A DNA stretch of 46,202 nucleotides from Candidatus Aenigmatarchaeota archaeon (GTDB lineage: Archaea > Aenigmatarchaeota > Aenigmatarchaeia > GW2011-AR5 > JACRMX01), in the NCBI GenBank assembly GCA_018304635.1, contig JAGVVW010000032.1:1-46202 (forward strand), read 5' to 3'. Of this stretch, positions 32,973-40,809 are shown piece by piece. A program made the position numbers and the translations under genes. The first letter of the stretch is position 1. Each line of letters opens with the position of its first letter. The notes beneath the pieces were generated by a model. It was given only the letters and a program-made list of their open reading frames with translations. It was not told the DNA's origin and ran no database searches.

Positions 32973-33332
32973 ATGACTAAGCTGATATTCTGCGCCACGC
33001 CATCTCGCCTGGAAAATAAAAAAGAATCTATAATGGACTTTGTCACAAAGCAGGGCTTTGGACCATTGCATCCTTTTCAGGCTCTTCCTCTTAAAAGATT
33101 TGAACATGGACCCATAGGAAGGAAAAAATGCATGGAATTTTGTTTAAGGTTAATAGATGCTGCTGATGAATTCTGGGTCTTCGGAATTTCAAAAGGAACA
33201 ATGCAAGAAATAAAATATGCTGCTGAAAAAAGAAAAATCATTCGCCTGTTTCTGGAATGGGATCCTGACTGGAAGAAATTTTATGAAGAATTGAAAAAGG
33301 AATATGGTGAAGTCCTGAAAATATTTAAATGA
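32973..33332 (+). CDS. Nucleoside 2-deoxyribosyltransferase-like protein
   Basis: A 119-residue Rossmann-like protein: an N-terminal strand KLIFCATPSRL, a middle helix CLRLIDAADEFWVFG, then SKGTMQEIKYAAEKRK. That last segment resembles the S.GT..E...A active-site helix of nucleoside deoxyribosyltransferases and DUF4406 relatives. Function in DNA-precursor or modified-nucleotide metabolism is only inferred. I start at ATG 32973; the frame opens at 32940 but a TATA-like TTTTTAAATATAAA (about 32944-32957) lies there. Confidence 0.65.
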   Translation: MTKLIFCATPSRLENKKESIMDFVTKQGFGPLHPFQALPLKRFEHGPIGRKKCMEFCLRLIDAADEFWVFGISKGTMQEIKYAAEKRKIIRLFLEWDPDWKKFYEELKKEYGEVLKIFK

Positions 33333-33407
33333 TTAAGACCTGAATTTGTTGAAGAAACCAGATTCAGTTATCAATATTTTCCAATCGCAGCAAATTCATT
33401 TTTACCA

Positions 33408-35411
33408 TCATTGTCCAACAACGCTCGATATATGATTTTCCTTTGATATGCGCACCACATGATCAACAAAACTGTCTATTTTCGAATCATGAGAAACGAT
33501 AATTATCTGATTTAGCTTTAATTCATTTAGAACATTCCGCAATTTATCCAGCTGTTCGCTGCTGAACCCGTCAGTAGGCTCGTCTAATATCAGTATATTT
33601 TTCGTGTTTATGGAGCTCATTTCACTGTTTATTATTTGATTGAGCGATAATCTGTAGGATAATGAAACTGCTGTTTTTTCGCCGCCTGATAGATTTTCAT
33701 AATCTGTCTCATAATTATTCTGTTCTATCACAGGTGAAAACCGTTCATCTATTCTTACACTCATCTGGTCTTCAATAAGCAAAGAAAACCATTTCTGGAA
33801 AACTTCATTGAACTCAGACTGCAGGCTCTCTAGTTGATATTTTTCTATTGTTTCCATAAGCATTGAAAAGGTATTTTCAAGCCACGATGAATATATTAAA
33901 ATTCTCTGAATTTTTTCCCGGGCCATTTTCTTTTTTTCTATTTCGTGTTTGAAGATAATGATTTGTTTCTGAATTCCTTTTACTTCCTGATCCTTTCTTG
34001 CAAAATCAGTTTCTGCTGTCATCAGACTCTTTCTGGCCACTTCATATAATAAGTTTTGGTTTTTTATTTCTACTTCTAAGCAAGACAGGGAATTTAATTC
34101 ATTTTCCAGGATTATAAATTCCTTTTCAATTTCACTTGCTTTGTACTTTTGTATACGGAATTCATCCTGCAACTTGTTGACCTGATCTTTATAATTTTTC
34201 AGAATTTCCATATCGTTCTGGTATCGCAACCACCTGATAGTTTTCTCCTGATTTTTTTTAATTGTTAATTCCTTGGCAATGATTTGTGTTATTATCGAAT
34301 TCAGTTCTTCAACAATTCTGTCAAGATTTTTCTGGTAAGAATCTATTGCAGCAGCATAAGAACTGGAATCAAAAACCTTTTGCCTGCAGACTGAACACTC
34401 TCCCCTTGAAAGTATATTTTTAAATCGTGCAATCATATCAGATAACTGTATTTTCTCTGAAAACAGTTTTTCATGGTGTTTTCTTAGTTCAAGCAGGCTA
34501 TTTGAATCAATTTCTTCGGGTTTTTCGCACGGCTCTATATTTATGTCAGAAATTTTTTTACTGTAAATTTCCATTGTTTTGTTGATTTGTTCTGTTCTGT
34601 CGTGGCAGTTAGAAATCTCGGTTTTCTTTTTTACATGATTCTGTTTTTTTTCCTGTAATGATATATACGATTCATTTAATGATGCTTTTTTCTGGTTTTC
34701 GGTTTCAAATTCATTACGCAATGTTTCAAGTCTGTTATAGAATGTTGTTAGGGATTTATTTTTTGTTTCAGATTCATCAATGAGTTTCTGAAGTTCTCTG
34801 CTTTTTTCCTCAAGGTCAGATGAGAATCCTTCGAGTTCTCGCTTGTCTGCACGCAATTCCTTTAATAGTAGGGCGGTGTTGGTCTTTATTGTATTATATT
34901 TTTCTATATCAAATATTTTCCTTATTATTGACAGTCTTTCTTCTGAGAATTTATCAGACATTATTTCTTTCATATGCTCCTGTGGTGTGTATACAGTATA
35001 TCTGAATAAAGGGAATTTCTTCTGGATAATTTCTTCCGGATAACCTAATAAACTAAGAACTTTGGCGCTTAACTCGGTTGCTGAGTAGGAATGATAATAA
35101 CCATTTATTTCTATGCTACCAGAAGCCTGGGAAATGCTTTCCCCTCTTTTTAATGATCTTTTTATTTTAATTTTATCGCTTTTTAGTTTCATATCCAGGT
35201 ATACTTCAGCATCATCGCATCCGTGCCTCAACATTTTTGAGCCAGTCAGGTCTTTTCTGTTTAATCCAAAGAGTGCAAATTCCAGTGCTATTAAAACCGT
35301 AGATTTCCCGGAACCAATATCACCGGAGAATAAAATCGTTCCGTCCTGAAATTCTATTTTTTCATCTAAATAACTTCTTATATTTTTCAGTTTTATGGAT
35401 TCTATTCTCAT
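33408..35411 (-). CDS. rad50: Rad50 ATPase (short-armed)
   Basis: The ATPase of the Mre11-Rad50 double-strand-break repair complex. Walker A is FSGDIGSGKSTVLIALEFAL (about residue 30). The zinc hook CSVC (about 339-342) lies at the tip of a coiled coil. The signature LSGGEKTAVSLSYRLSLNQ (about 576) and Walker B ILILDEPTDGF (about 609) follow. At 667 residues it is well below Pyrococcus Rad50 (about 880), so each coiled-coil arm is short. It overlaps mre11 by four bases (ATGA), so translation is coupled. Confidence 0.93.
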   Translation of the reverse strand: MRIESIKLKNIRSYLDEKIEFQDGTILFSGDIGSGKSTVLIALEFALFGLNRKDLTGSKMLRHGCDDAEVYLDMKLKSDKIKIKRSLKRGESISQASGSIEINGYYHSYSATELSAKVLSLLGYPEEIIQKKFPLFRYTVYTPQEHMKEIMSDKFSEERLSIIRKIFDIEKYNTIKTNTALLLKELRADKRELEGFSSDLEEKSRELQKLIDESETKNKSLTTFYNRLETLRNEFETENQKKASLNESYISLQEKKQNHVKKKTEISNCHDRTEQINKTMEIYSKKISDINIEPCEKPEEIDSNSLLELRKHHEKLFSEKIQLSDMIARFKNILSRGECSVCRQKVFDSSSYAAAIDSYQKNLDRIVEELNSIITQIIAKELTIKKNQEKTIRWLRYQNDMEILKNYKDQVNKLQDEFRIQKYKASEIEKEFIILENELNSLSCLEVEIKNQNLLYEVARKSLMTAETDFARKDQEVKGIQKQIIIFKHEIEKKKMAREKIQRILIYSSWLENTFSMLMETIEKYQLESLQSEFNEVFQKWFSLLIEDQMSVRIDERFSPVIEQNNYETDYENLSGGEKTAVSLSYRLSLNQIINSEMSSINTKNILILDEPTDGFSSEQLDKLRNVLNELKLNQIIIVSHDSKIDSFVDHVVRISKENHISSVVGQ

Positions 35412-36610
35412 AGGTTTATCACTTTTTTAGCATCCTTGATCAGTCGGTCTTCAAATGCTGAAACTGTTTCACCATCCTTTTTAACAGTATTCAGAACTTT
35501 CATCATGCTCAGGATTATCTGCTTTTCATTTTCTATAGAACCTGTAGCATGCTCTTTTATTACAATATCCTCTATATTTTCTTTATCAGCTATAACTTTT
35601 ATTTCTTTCATGGTTTTTGTCTCTAGCCTGTTTGTGTTTACTTTGAAAGCAACGGCTCCGTAAGCAAGAGATTTTATTTTTGAAATATTTAAATCAGAAG
35701 GCTTTCCGGATTTCAATATACCGCGAATTTCCAGAAGAACCAGTGTATTTGAAAAATTCTCCTGTTTCAATTGTAGTTCGATTTCATTCTCAACAGACTC
35801 TATACTTTTATCACTGGCATCTATTTTTATTTTTTTGACATTAAAAAAATCCAGATTCTTTATTTCACATGTGATTTTTACTGAATATGCATTGATTAGA
35901 AAGCTTCCGTTACTGTCTTCCAATTCTTTAAAACTGGATGAGAATAACGGTCCAGGAAAAGCCATTTTTCCTGAACCTATATCAAATATTTTGTTTACAT
36001 GAACATGACCGTTTGCATAATAATCAAACCCACCGGGTATGGAGGATATTGGTATAGATGCCATGTTCTTTAGAAAATCAGGCTTGAATTCTGATATAGC
36101 TGAATGCATTACAAATATTTTAAGGCCATTATTTTTTTCCAAAATTTCCTTGAGGTGTTCTTTATCAAGATTATCGTAATATTCCTTTTCAAGTGATGCT
36201 GTTCTGCCAGGCAATCCTATGAGTAAAGTACCGGATTTATCAATTGTTGGAGCAAGCCTTAATTTATTTTCATGCCAATCTGGTTTGAAAACATTTTGCA
36301 TAAGACCAGAAGCTGAGAACACAGAAAGCATAGTTTTGCCAGACGGTGAGTAGTCATGTGAGCCTGCAACAACATAAACAGGTATGTCATTATTTTTCAG
36401 CCGGCTGAGTTGGACAGCAGCTGCTTTTAATGTTTCAATTGAAGGCATACTTGTATCCAAAAAATCCCCAGCTATGATTACAAAGTTAACTCGTTCTTCA
36501 ATACAGGCATCAACTGCTTTTTGCAGAGCCTTTTCAGGATAGCCTGCCAGTTCCGGATGATGATTCCATACACCAAGATGGCAGTCAGCAATGTGGCAGA
36601 ACTTTATCAT
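35408..36610 (-). CDS. mre11: Mre11 nuclease
   Basis: Mn-dependent nuclease partner of Rad50. The phosphoesterase motifs are DCHLG (residues 9-13), VIIAGDFLD, VAGSHDYSPSGK (GSHD in place of the usual GNHD), VMHSAI and YANGHVHVN. The last 150 residues form the capping and Rad50-binding parts. The Asn-to-Ser change in the GNHD motif affects a metal- or phosphate-contacting residue in studied enzymes; other archaeal homologues may share it. It precedes rad50 in a two-gene operon. Confidence 0.9.
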   Translation of the reverse strand: MIKFCHIADCHLGVWNHHPELAGYPEKALQKAVDACIEERVNFVIIAGDFLDTSMPSIETLKAAAVQLSRLKNNDIPVYVVAGSHDYSPSGKTMLSVFSASGLMQNVFKPDWHENKLRLAPTIDKSGTLLIGLPGRTASLEKEYYDNLDKEHLKEILEKNNGLKIFVMHSAISEFKPDFLKNMASIPISSIPGGFDYYANGHVHVNKIFDIGSGKMAFPGPLFSSSFKELEDSNGSFLINAYSVKITCEIKNLDFFNVKKIKIDASDKSIESVENEIELQLKQENFSNTLVLLEIRGILKSGKPSDLNISKIKSLAYGAVAFKVNTNRLETKTMKEIKVIADKENIEDIVIKEHATGSIENEKQIILSMMKVLNTVKKDGETVSAFEDRLIKDAKKVINL

Positions 36611-36633
36611 GTTATGACTATGGTATAAAATCT

Positions 36634-36825
36634 TTAATTCTTATATGACTTTATAAAAATTTTGGCTATCGTTATATCCTGATGGTATGTTTTAAATTGC
36701 TCGTTTAAAGAATGTCTTTTTCTTTCAGATTCAGAAATTAAACTTTTTGCCCTTTCCTTATTCGGTGCGACTTTTTTAACAACTCCTTCTTTTACAAAGT
36801 CTTCAAAAAGTTTTAACAACCTCAT
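36634..36825 (-). CDS. HEPN-like partner of the second MNT gene, looks incomplete
   Basis: A 63-residue basic helical product whose start (LFEDFVKEGVVKKVAPNKERAK) resembles the N-terminal part of HEPN partners found next to MNT genes. It follows its MNT neighbour with a 4-base overlap. It appears to be an incomplete, probably non-functional copy of a HEPN toxin-like gene. Confidence 0.5.
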   Translation of the reverse strand: MRLLKLFEDFVKEGVVKKVAPNKERAKSLISESERKRHSLNEQFKTYHQDITIAKIFIKSYKN

Positions 36826-37361
36826 AACTCAACACTTCCACATAATAAAATACCGGTCAATATATTATTTTTTAAGTGTCTATGTATTTCTGACCAAGAA
36901 TTATAAAAATTCACATTTATTTTTCTATTGAGAATTTTCTCATATTTTTCGAGTTCAAGCATTTTATCTCTCCTTTCTATAACTACGATATCAATATCCG
37001 AACTATTTGTATCTTCTCCTCTCGCATAGCTTCCGAATAAAATTATTGTTCCGCCAAGTAAAGTATTGAACAGATAATCTAATAATCCTGATATATAAAT
37101 ATTCTTTAAGTTTTCTACCCTTTTCAGTTCTACGGCTTTTTGCTCATTTCTATTGAAAGATATAAAATTGATCGTTTTTGTTTTCTCAATTTTTACAAAA
37201 TTACTCCCTGTTAGCCTTTTGAGAGAATTAGCAACAGCAGTAGGAGATACTTTCAGTATATTTGCTATTTCTCTTTGACTTAACTTCTCTCCTGTCTTCA
37301 AGCAAAGAAGGGAAAAAATTTCATGCTCAAGCACGGTCCATTTTTGTTTATACACATCCAT
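36822..37361 (-). CDS. Winged-helix / MNT nucleotidyltransferase fusion
   Basis: A 179-residue protein. Residues 1-85 are a winged-helix domain (LSQREIANILKVSPTAVANSLKRL). Residues 105-179 are an MNT nucleotidyltransferase with LFGSYARGEDTNSSDIDIVV. This is a DNA-binding antitoxin architecture known in archaea and likely autoregulatory. A TATA-like TTTATATATG lies just before the ATG. The HEPN-like gene overlaps its end. Confidence 0.8.
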   Translation of the reverse strand: MDVYKQKWTVLEHEIFSLLCLKTGEKLSQREIANILKVSPTAVANSLKRLTGSNFVKIEKTKTINFISFNRNEQKAVELKRVENLKNIYISGLLDYLFNTLLGGTIILFGSYARGEDTNSSDIDIVVIERRDKMLELEKYEKILNRKINVNFYNSWSEIHRHLKNNILTGILLCGSVEL

Positions 37362-37422
37362 TTTAATTTATATATGTAAAGTTAACTTTATATATCTTCT
37401 GGCATTCACTTAACAAAAAGTT

Positions 37423-37656
37423 TTATACATGCCCTTCTTCCAGCTTTTCAAAAGCACCTTTTGGATAAAGCTGCATTCGCATCAGCTGAGTGTTTGTCAT
37501 CCCTTCATTTCCAGCAATTTCTGACACGAGGATATCCCAGGGTGTAGCGCCTGTATACATAATGCCTTCATCTTTTGCGACATTGTTGAAATGATCTAAC
37601 CCTATCCATTTCATGTAAAAGGTAAAGAATACCTCTTGGCAAATGAAAATATTCAT
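37423..37656 (-). CDS. Small hypothetical ORF, possibly part of a disrupted gene
   Basis: A 77-residue frame; the internal ATG at 37614 gives 63 residues with a more protein-like composition (GATPWDILVSEIAGNEGMTN). I do not recognise it. Directly upstream, an ATG at 37758 opens 31 codons (MSTDLRIQSYIPIILNEHSD...) ending at 37663. A third frame across 37570-37660 also reads like protein (YEYFHLPRGILYLLHEM). The pattern suggests one small gene spread over shifted frames, or sequencing error. Confidence 0.4.
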   Translation of the reverse strand: MNIFICQEVFFTFYMKWIGLDHFNNVAKDEGIMYTGATPWDILVSEIAGNEGMTNTQLMRMQLYPKGAFEKLEEGHV

Positions 37657-37789
37657 ACTTTTCTAAATCAGGAAACCTATCTTCATATCTATCTTTCCAT
37701 CAGAATGTTCATTCAGAATTATAGGAATATAGCTTTGAATTCGTAAATCTGTACTCATTATTAAAATATCCGTTCAAACTTTTAATATT

Positions 37790-39136
37790 TCACACTATAC
37801 GTTCAAAATACACAGATCTTAAAAATTTTGAGAATTCTTTATCCTTTTCAGCAAGTTCCCAGAACTTGTCAGATTCTATGATTTTCATTTCTTTCACTGA
37901 ATCGATCAGTTGTGAAGGAATGCCATGCTCTGCAGGATTTTTACTTTTCCTCAGGTTTTTCAGGGTTTCTATTACATCCACCACAGTTCGTGGCCTTTCC
38001 ACAAACCACGCGTTATCTTCTATATACGGATTGAACTCATAATACTTTGATACAAATTCATCCACATGATTTCCTGAGAATATAGTCGGGCCTTGCATTT
38101 TTTTAATTGCAGGCAGATGCCATGATTCCAACTCTATTAATATTATAATATTTTTGTTAATGAACGAAAGTATTCGCACTGTTAAGAAATCCTCCTGCCT
38201 GAGTATACCTTCTAATCTTTTACATAGTCTTCTTGCCTGAGGATAAATTATGTCATCTATAATGTCAGGTTTTTTGAGTTCCAGTGCAATAAACTTTGTT
38301 TCGCGGTTTTTTAGCACGGAAATTTCTTTATCGATTAAAGCGGGCTTATCTCTTGGAAAGAAAAATTCTATGCTTGGATTTTTCATGTAGCTTTTGCATG
38401 CTGTAATAAATTTCTGCATTTTTTCATTGCTGACAATAGCTGCTGCATTCCTGTCAGAATCAACCGGGTCAATAATAACCAGACCACATCCTTTGAATTT
38501 TTTAACAGGCTTTTTTTCTATATAGATAACTGTCTGGGCCTGCCATTCACTGGCTTTTTTTATAACTGCCTCAAATTTGCCATGGTTGATAACCAAAAGC
38601 TCGCATAAATAACCCGAGAATCCGAGATTTTTTGCATCGCTGCCATAAACACCAGTACCTTTCATAAACTGTTTTAATAATCTGACCTGATCCCTTAAGC
38701 TTGGGTCAAGTTTTGAATTTATATACTGGACATGCAACGGTGACCTGTCAACAGCTGACTTTATTTTTTCATTAAAATTTATTTTGTGGCACGGCACAAT
38801 ATCAACGTCAAACCCGTCTATTTCTGATCGGACATAAGGATGCTCTGCATATTTTATTATCGGCCTGCTACCCATCTTTTCAATAATTTTTTTCCCAAAT
38901 TCAATGCCTCTTGTTTCAAGCTGCTCCCTTTCTACATTTTTCGAAAAAATTATAAAAACATCAATATCATGGTCGCCGGATAACCACGTTTTTTTCCCGG
39001 TAGAGCCTAATATTTCAACAGGCAATTTAGTAATAGAAACAGAGACAGATTTCAGCTTTTCAGAAAATTCATAAACTCTTTTTTCCTCAGCTTTTGTTGG
39101 CGAAACCGACTTCAATACCTTTGCTTCGATGTCCAT
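37790..39136 (-). CDS. cca: CCA-adding enzyme, archaeal class I
   Basis: Adds CCA to tRNA 3' ends; the tRNA-Lys in this window does not encode CCA. The nucleotidyltransferase motif is GSTGKKTWLSGDHDIDVFI with the third carboxylate in DGFDVDIVPC. The fingers, palm and tail regions of the archaeal enzyme follow (GFSGYLCELLV, FFPRDKP). At 448 residues it is the usual size. TTTAAATAG (about 39159-39167) lies about 25 bases upstream and overlaps the stop of the lipoprotein gene. Confidence 0.95.
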   Translation of the reverse strand: MDIEAKVLKSVSPTKAEEKRVYEFSEKLKSVSVSITKLPVEILGSTGKKTWLSGDHDIDVFIIFSKNVEREQLETRGIEFGKKIIEKMGSRPIIKYAEHPYVRSEIDGFDVDIVPCHKINFNEKIKSAVDRSPLHVQYINSKLDPSLRDQVRLLKQFMKGTGVYGSDAKNLGFSGYLCELLVINHGKFEAVIKKASEWQAQTVIYIEKKPVKKFKGCGLVIIDPVDSDRNAAAIVSNEKMQKFITACKSYMKNPSIEFFFPRDKPALIDKEISVLKNRETKFIALELKKPDIIDDIIYPQARRLCKRLEGILRQEDFLTVRILSFINKNIIILIELESWHLPAIKKMQGPTIFSGNHVDEFVSKYYEFNPYIEDNAWFVERPRTVVDVIETLKNLRKSKNPAEHGIPSQLIDSVKEMKIIESDKFWELAEKDKEFSKFLRSVYFERIV

Positions 39137-39161
39137 GTTAGTATTTGGTGCTATTTTCTAT

Positions 39162-39674
39162 TTAAATCTGCCCGATATCATTAATCCCAAATACCACCAG
39201 AACAAGCCTGTCACCTGCCATTGTCAGATTTTTAAAATCTGTTCCCTGTACAATCACGGTCTGGTTATCAATTGTTACGGATGTTTCATTTGCACCTGTA
39301 TTCGGGCCTTTCATATAGACGGTCGGCTTGTCAAAGATTGCATTGTCCAGAGTAGCTGTTGTAAAATTTATTTCTCGCAATTCCCATGCCCTGAATCTGG
39401 ACAGCTTGAAAGCTATATTATAACCGACAACTGCAAAATATGAATTATCAGTTGTGGTACCGTCAAAAACAACCTGTATTTCAGAATCATTCAGAATATG
39501 GTTTATTTTTGTCCAGCTGCCTGTTGGAACTTTTAGTGTTTCCCAGATGTCTTCCGAGAAGACATAACTTTGGCCTTTTATAGTTATTTCAGTTATTTTT
39601 TCGTCTTTTTTTTCAGCACAGCCAGCTGCAGTTATTATCAGAGCAACCAGCACAATGAAAACAATTTTTTTCAT
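39162..39674 (-). CDS. Secreted lipoprotein, unknown function
   Basis: A 170-residue protein. The signal MKKIVFIVLVALIITAAGCA ends in a lipobox-like TAAGC, so Cys19 may be lipid-modified. The mature part is beta-rich and has no Cys. I do not recognise the family. TTTTTAAATT (about 39692-39701) is some 25 bases upstream, so it has its own leaderless promoter. Confidence 0.7.
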   Translation of the reverse strand: MKKIVFIVLVALIITAAGCAEKKDEKITEITIKGQSYVFSEDIWETLKVPTGSWTKINHILNDSEIQVVFDGTTTDNSYFAVVGYNIAFKLSRFRAWELREINFTTATLDNAIFDKPTVYMKGPNTGANETSVTIDNQTVIVQGTDFKNLTMAGDRLVLVVFGINDIGQI

Positions 39675-39767
39675 AAATATTTATTATCCTTCCAATTTAA
39701 AAACAATTCATTGAGCTGGACAATTTTCAGGTCATCAGCTTGTTTTTGGATTCGAGGATTTTTATAC

Positions 39768-40493
39768 TCATTTTCCCTGTTTTGCATCCTGTCCCATTTT
39801 AATTTCAGTATCATAACCCCTGATTTTTGTCGGAATATATTGCGAACATTCCCCGGCAATTTGCATGAGTTCTTCAATTCCAAATGCAGGCTTGTTTTTA
39901 AAATCAGGGTCAAGAGTTTCTCCTGAATAAAACTGTTGAAGGAAGAGGATTTTGCCGCCTTTTATCATTTCAGCCATAGCTAGTATATCACTGCCATTGT
40001 GCAGAGCAGGAAGCACAGTAGAACGGAATTCATGCTCAACTTTGCTGTTAATAATGAGTGATATGCTTTCATTGATTGTTTTCAGGCTCTCTCCGGAAAC
40101 AAGCGAATATTTTTCAGCAGGAGCTTTGACATCCATTGCTACATAGTCAATTAAATTTTTTTCTATCAGCTCTTTGAGTATTTCAGGCCTTGAACCATTA
40201 GTATCAAGCTTCACTGAATAGCCCAATGCTTTTATTTTTTTAGTAAATTCTATAATTCCAATTTGTATAGTCGGCTCACCGCCTGTTATAACAACACCAT
40301 CAAGCAGGTTCTTTCGTTCTTCAAGAAAATCAAATATTTCATGTTCTTTGATATTTTTGACACTGCCTCGTACAAGAGAAGGGTTGTAACAGTAAGGACA
40401 GGAAAAATTGCAGGCATTTGTAAAAATTATGCAGCTTATCTTATCAGGATAATCTGTCAGAGAAGTTTTAATCAGACCGCCTATGTTAACCAT
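39768..40493 (-). CDS. nrdG: Anaerobic ribonucleotide reductase activase (radical SAM)
   Basis: Generates the glycyl radical on NrdD. The radical-SAM cluster motif is CNFSCPYC (CxxxCxxC), followed by VVITGGEPT and KLDTNGSRP. The start SLTDYPDKISCIIF is typical of NrdG and related activases. ATG 40493 is chosen because TAGGTGATT lies just before it; the GTG at 40502 falls inside that site. It is 37 bases downstream of the separate glycyl-radical ORF and follows nrdD, so radical enzyme and activase are co-expressed. Confidence 0.9.
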   Translation of the reverse strand: MVNIGGLIKTSLTDYPDKISCIIFTNACNFSCPYCYNPSLVRGSVKNIKEHEIFDFLEERKNLLDGVVITGGEPTIQIGIIEFTKKIKALGYSVKLDTNGSRPEILKELIEKNLIDYVAMDVKAPAEKYSLVSGESLKTINESISLIINSKVEHEFRSTVLPALHNGSDILAMAEMIKGGKILFLQQFYSGETLDPDFKNKPAFGIEELMQIAGECSQYIPTKIRGYDTEIKMGQDAKQGK

Positions 40494-40530
40494 AATAATC
40501 ACCTACAGATTGCTTTCACTTTAAGCATCT

Positions 40531-40665
40531 TCATTCTTTAATTTCCAGCTGCCTGTCAAAAGTTTTTCTGTCTTCAAATTCAGCTGCCTTGCCTTCATTC
40601 CACTGTTGCACTGGGCGCAGATACCCCACAATCCTTGAAAAAACTTCGCATCTCGTCTTCACCAT
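40531..40665 (-). CDS. Stand-alone glycyl-radical C-terminal segment of NrdD
   Basis: A 44-residue ORF reading MVKTRCEVFSRIVGYLRPVQ and continuing QWNEGKAAEFEDRKTFD. This is the C-terminal glycyl-radical segment of class III reductases (consensus CEVxSRVxGYLRPVxxWNxGK), with the radical Gly in RIVGY (residue 14). The NrdD main protein in this window ends before this motif. It is clearly translated on its own: ATG 40665 follows GAGGTG by six bases. It lies between nrdD and nrdG on the same strand. It presumably docks onto NrdD to complete the active site, like stand-alone glycyl-radical spare parts (YfiD/GrcA) for pyruvate formate-lyase. Confidence 0.85.
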   Translation of the reverse strand: MVKTRCEVFSRIVGYLRPVQQWNEGKAAEFEDRKTFDRQLEIKE

Positions 40666-40692
40666 AGTTACACCTCTTTTCTTTTAAATTCG

Positions 40693-40738
40693 AGGAAAGT
40701 GGAAACTTTCCTGAATTTCCCGGAAACATTGGTTTCCG
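40693..40738. repeat. Two tandem hairpins between nrdD and its glycyl-radical ORF
   Basis: AGGAAAGT-GGAA-ACTTTCCT (40693-40712) and CGGAAAC-ATTG-GTTTCCG (40721-40738) are perfect stems with 4-base loops. They sit in the 144-base gap between the nrdD stop and the radical-segment ORF. Their architecture recalls the hairpin cluster upstream of ogg. Confidence 0.75.
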
Positions 40739-40809
40739 AGAAAAAAGAAAAAGCCTGTACGGAAAAAGAAAAAAGACTTTTTCTTCATTATGATACCAAT
40801 ATTTTTACA

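Noticed and set aside
33345-33400. Possible C/D-box small RNA after rad50
   Set aside because: ATGATGG and CTGA are present about 40 bases apart on the minus strand, but the C box is imperfect and there are no clear internal boxes.
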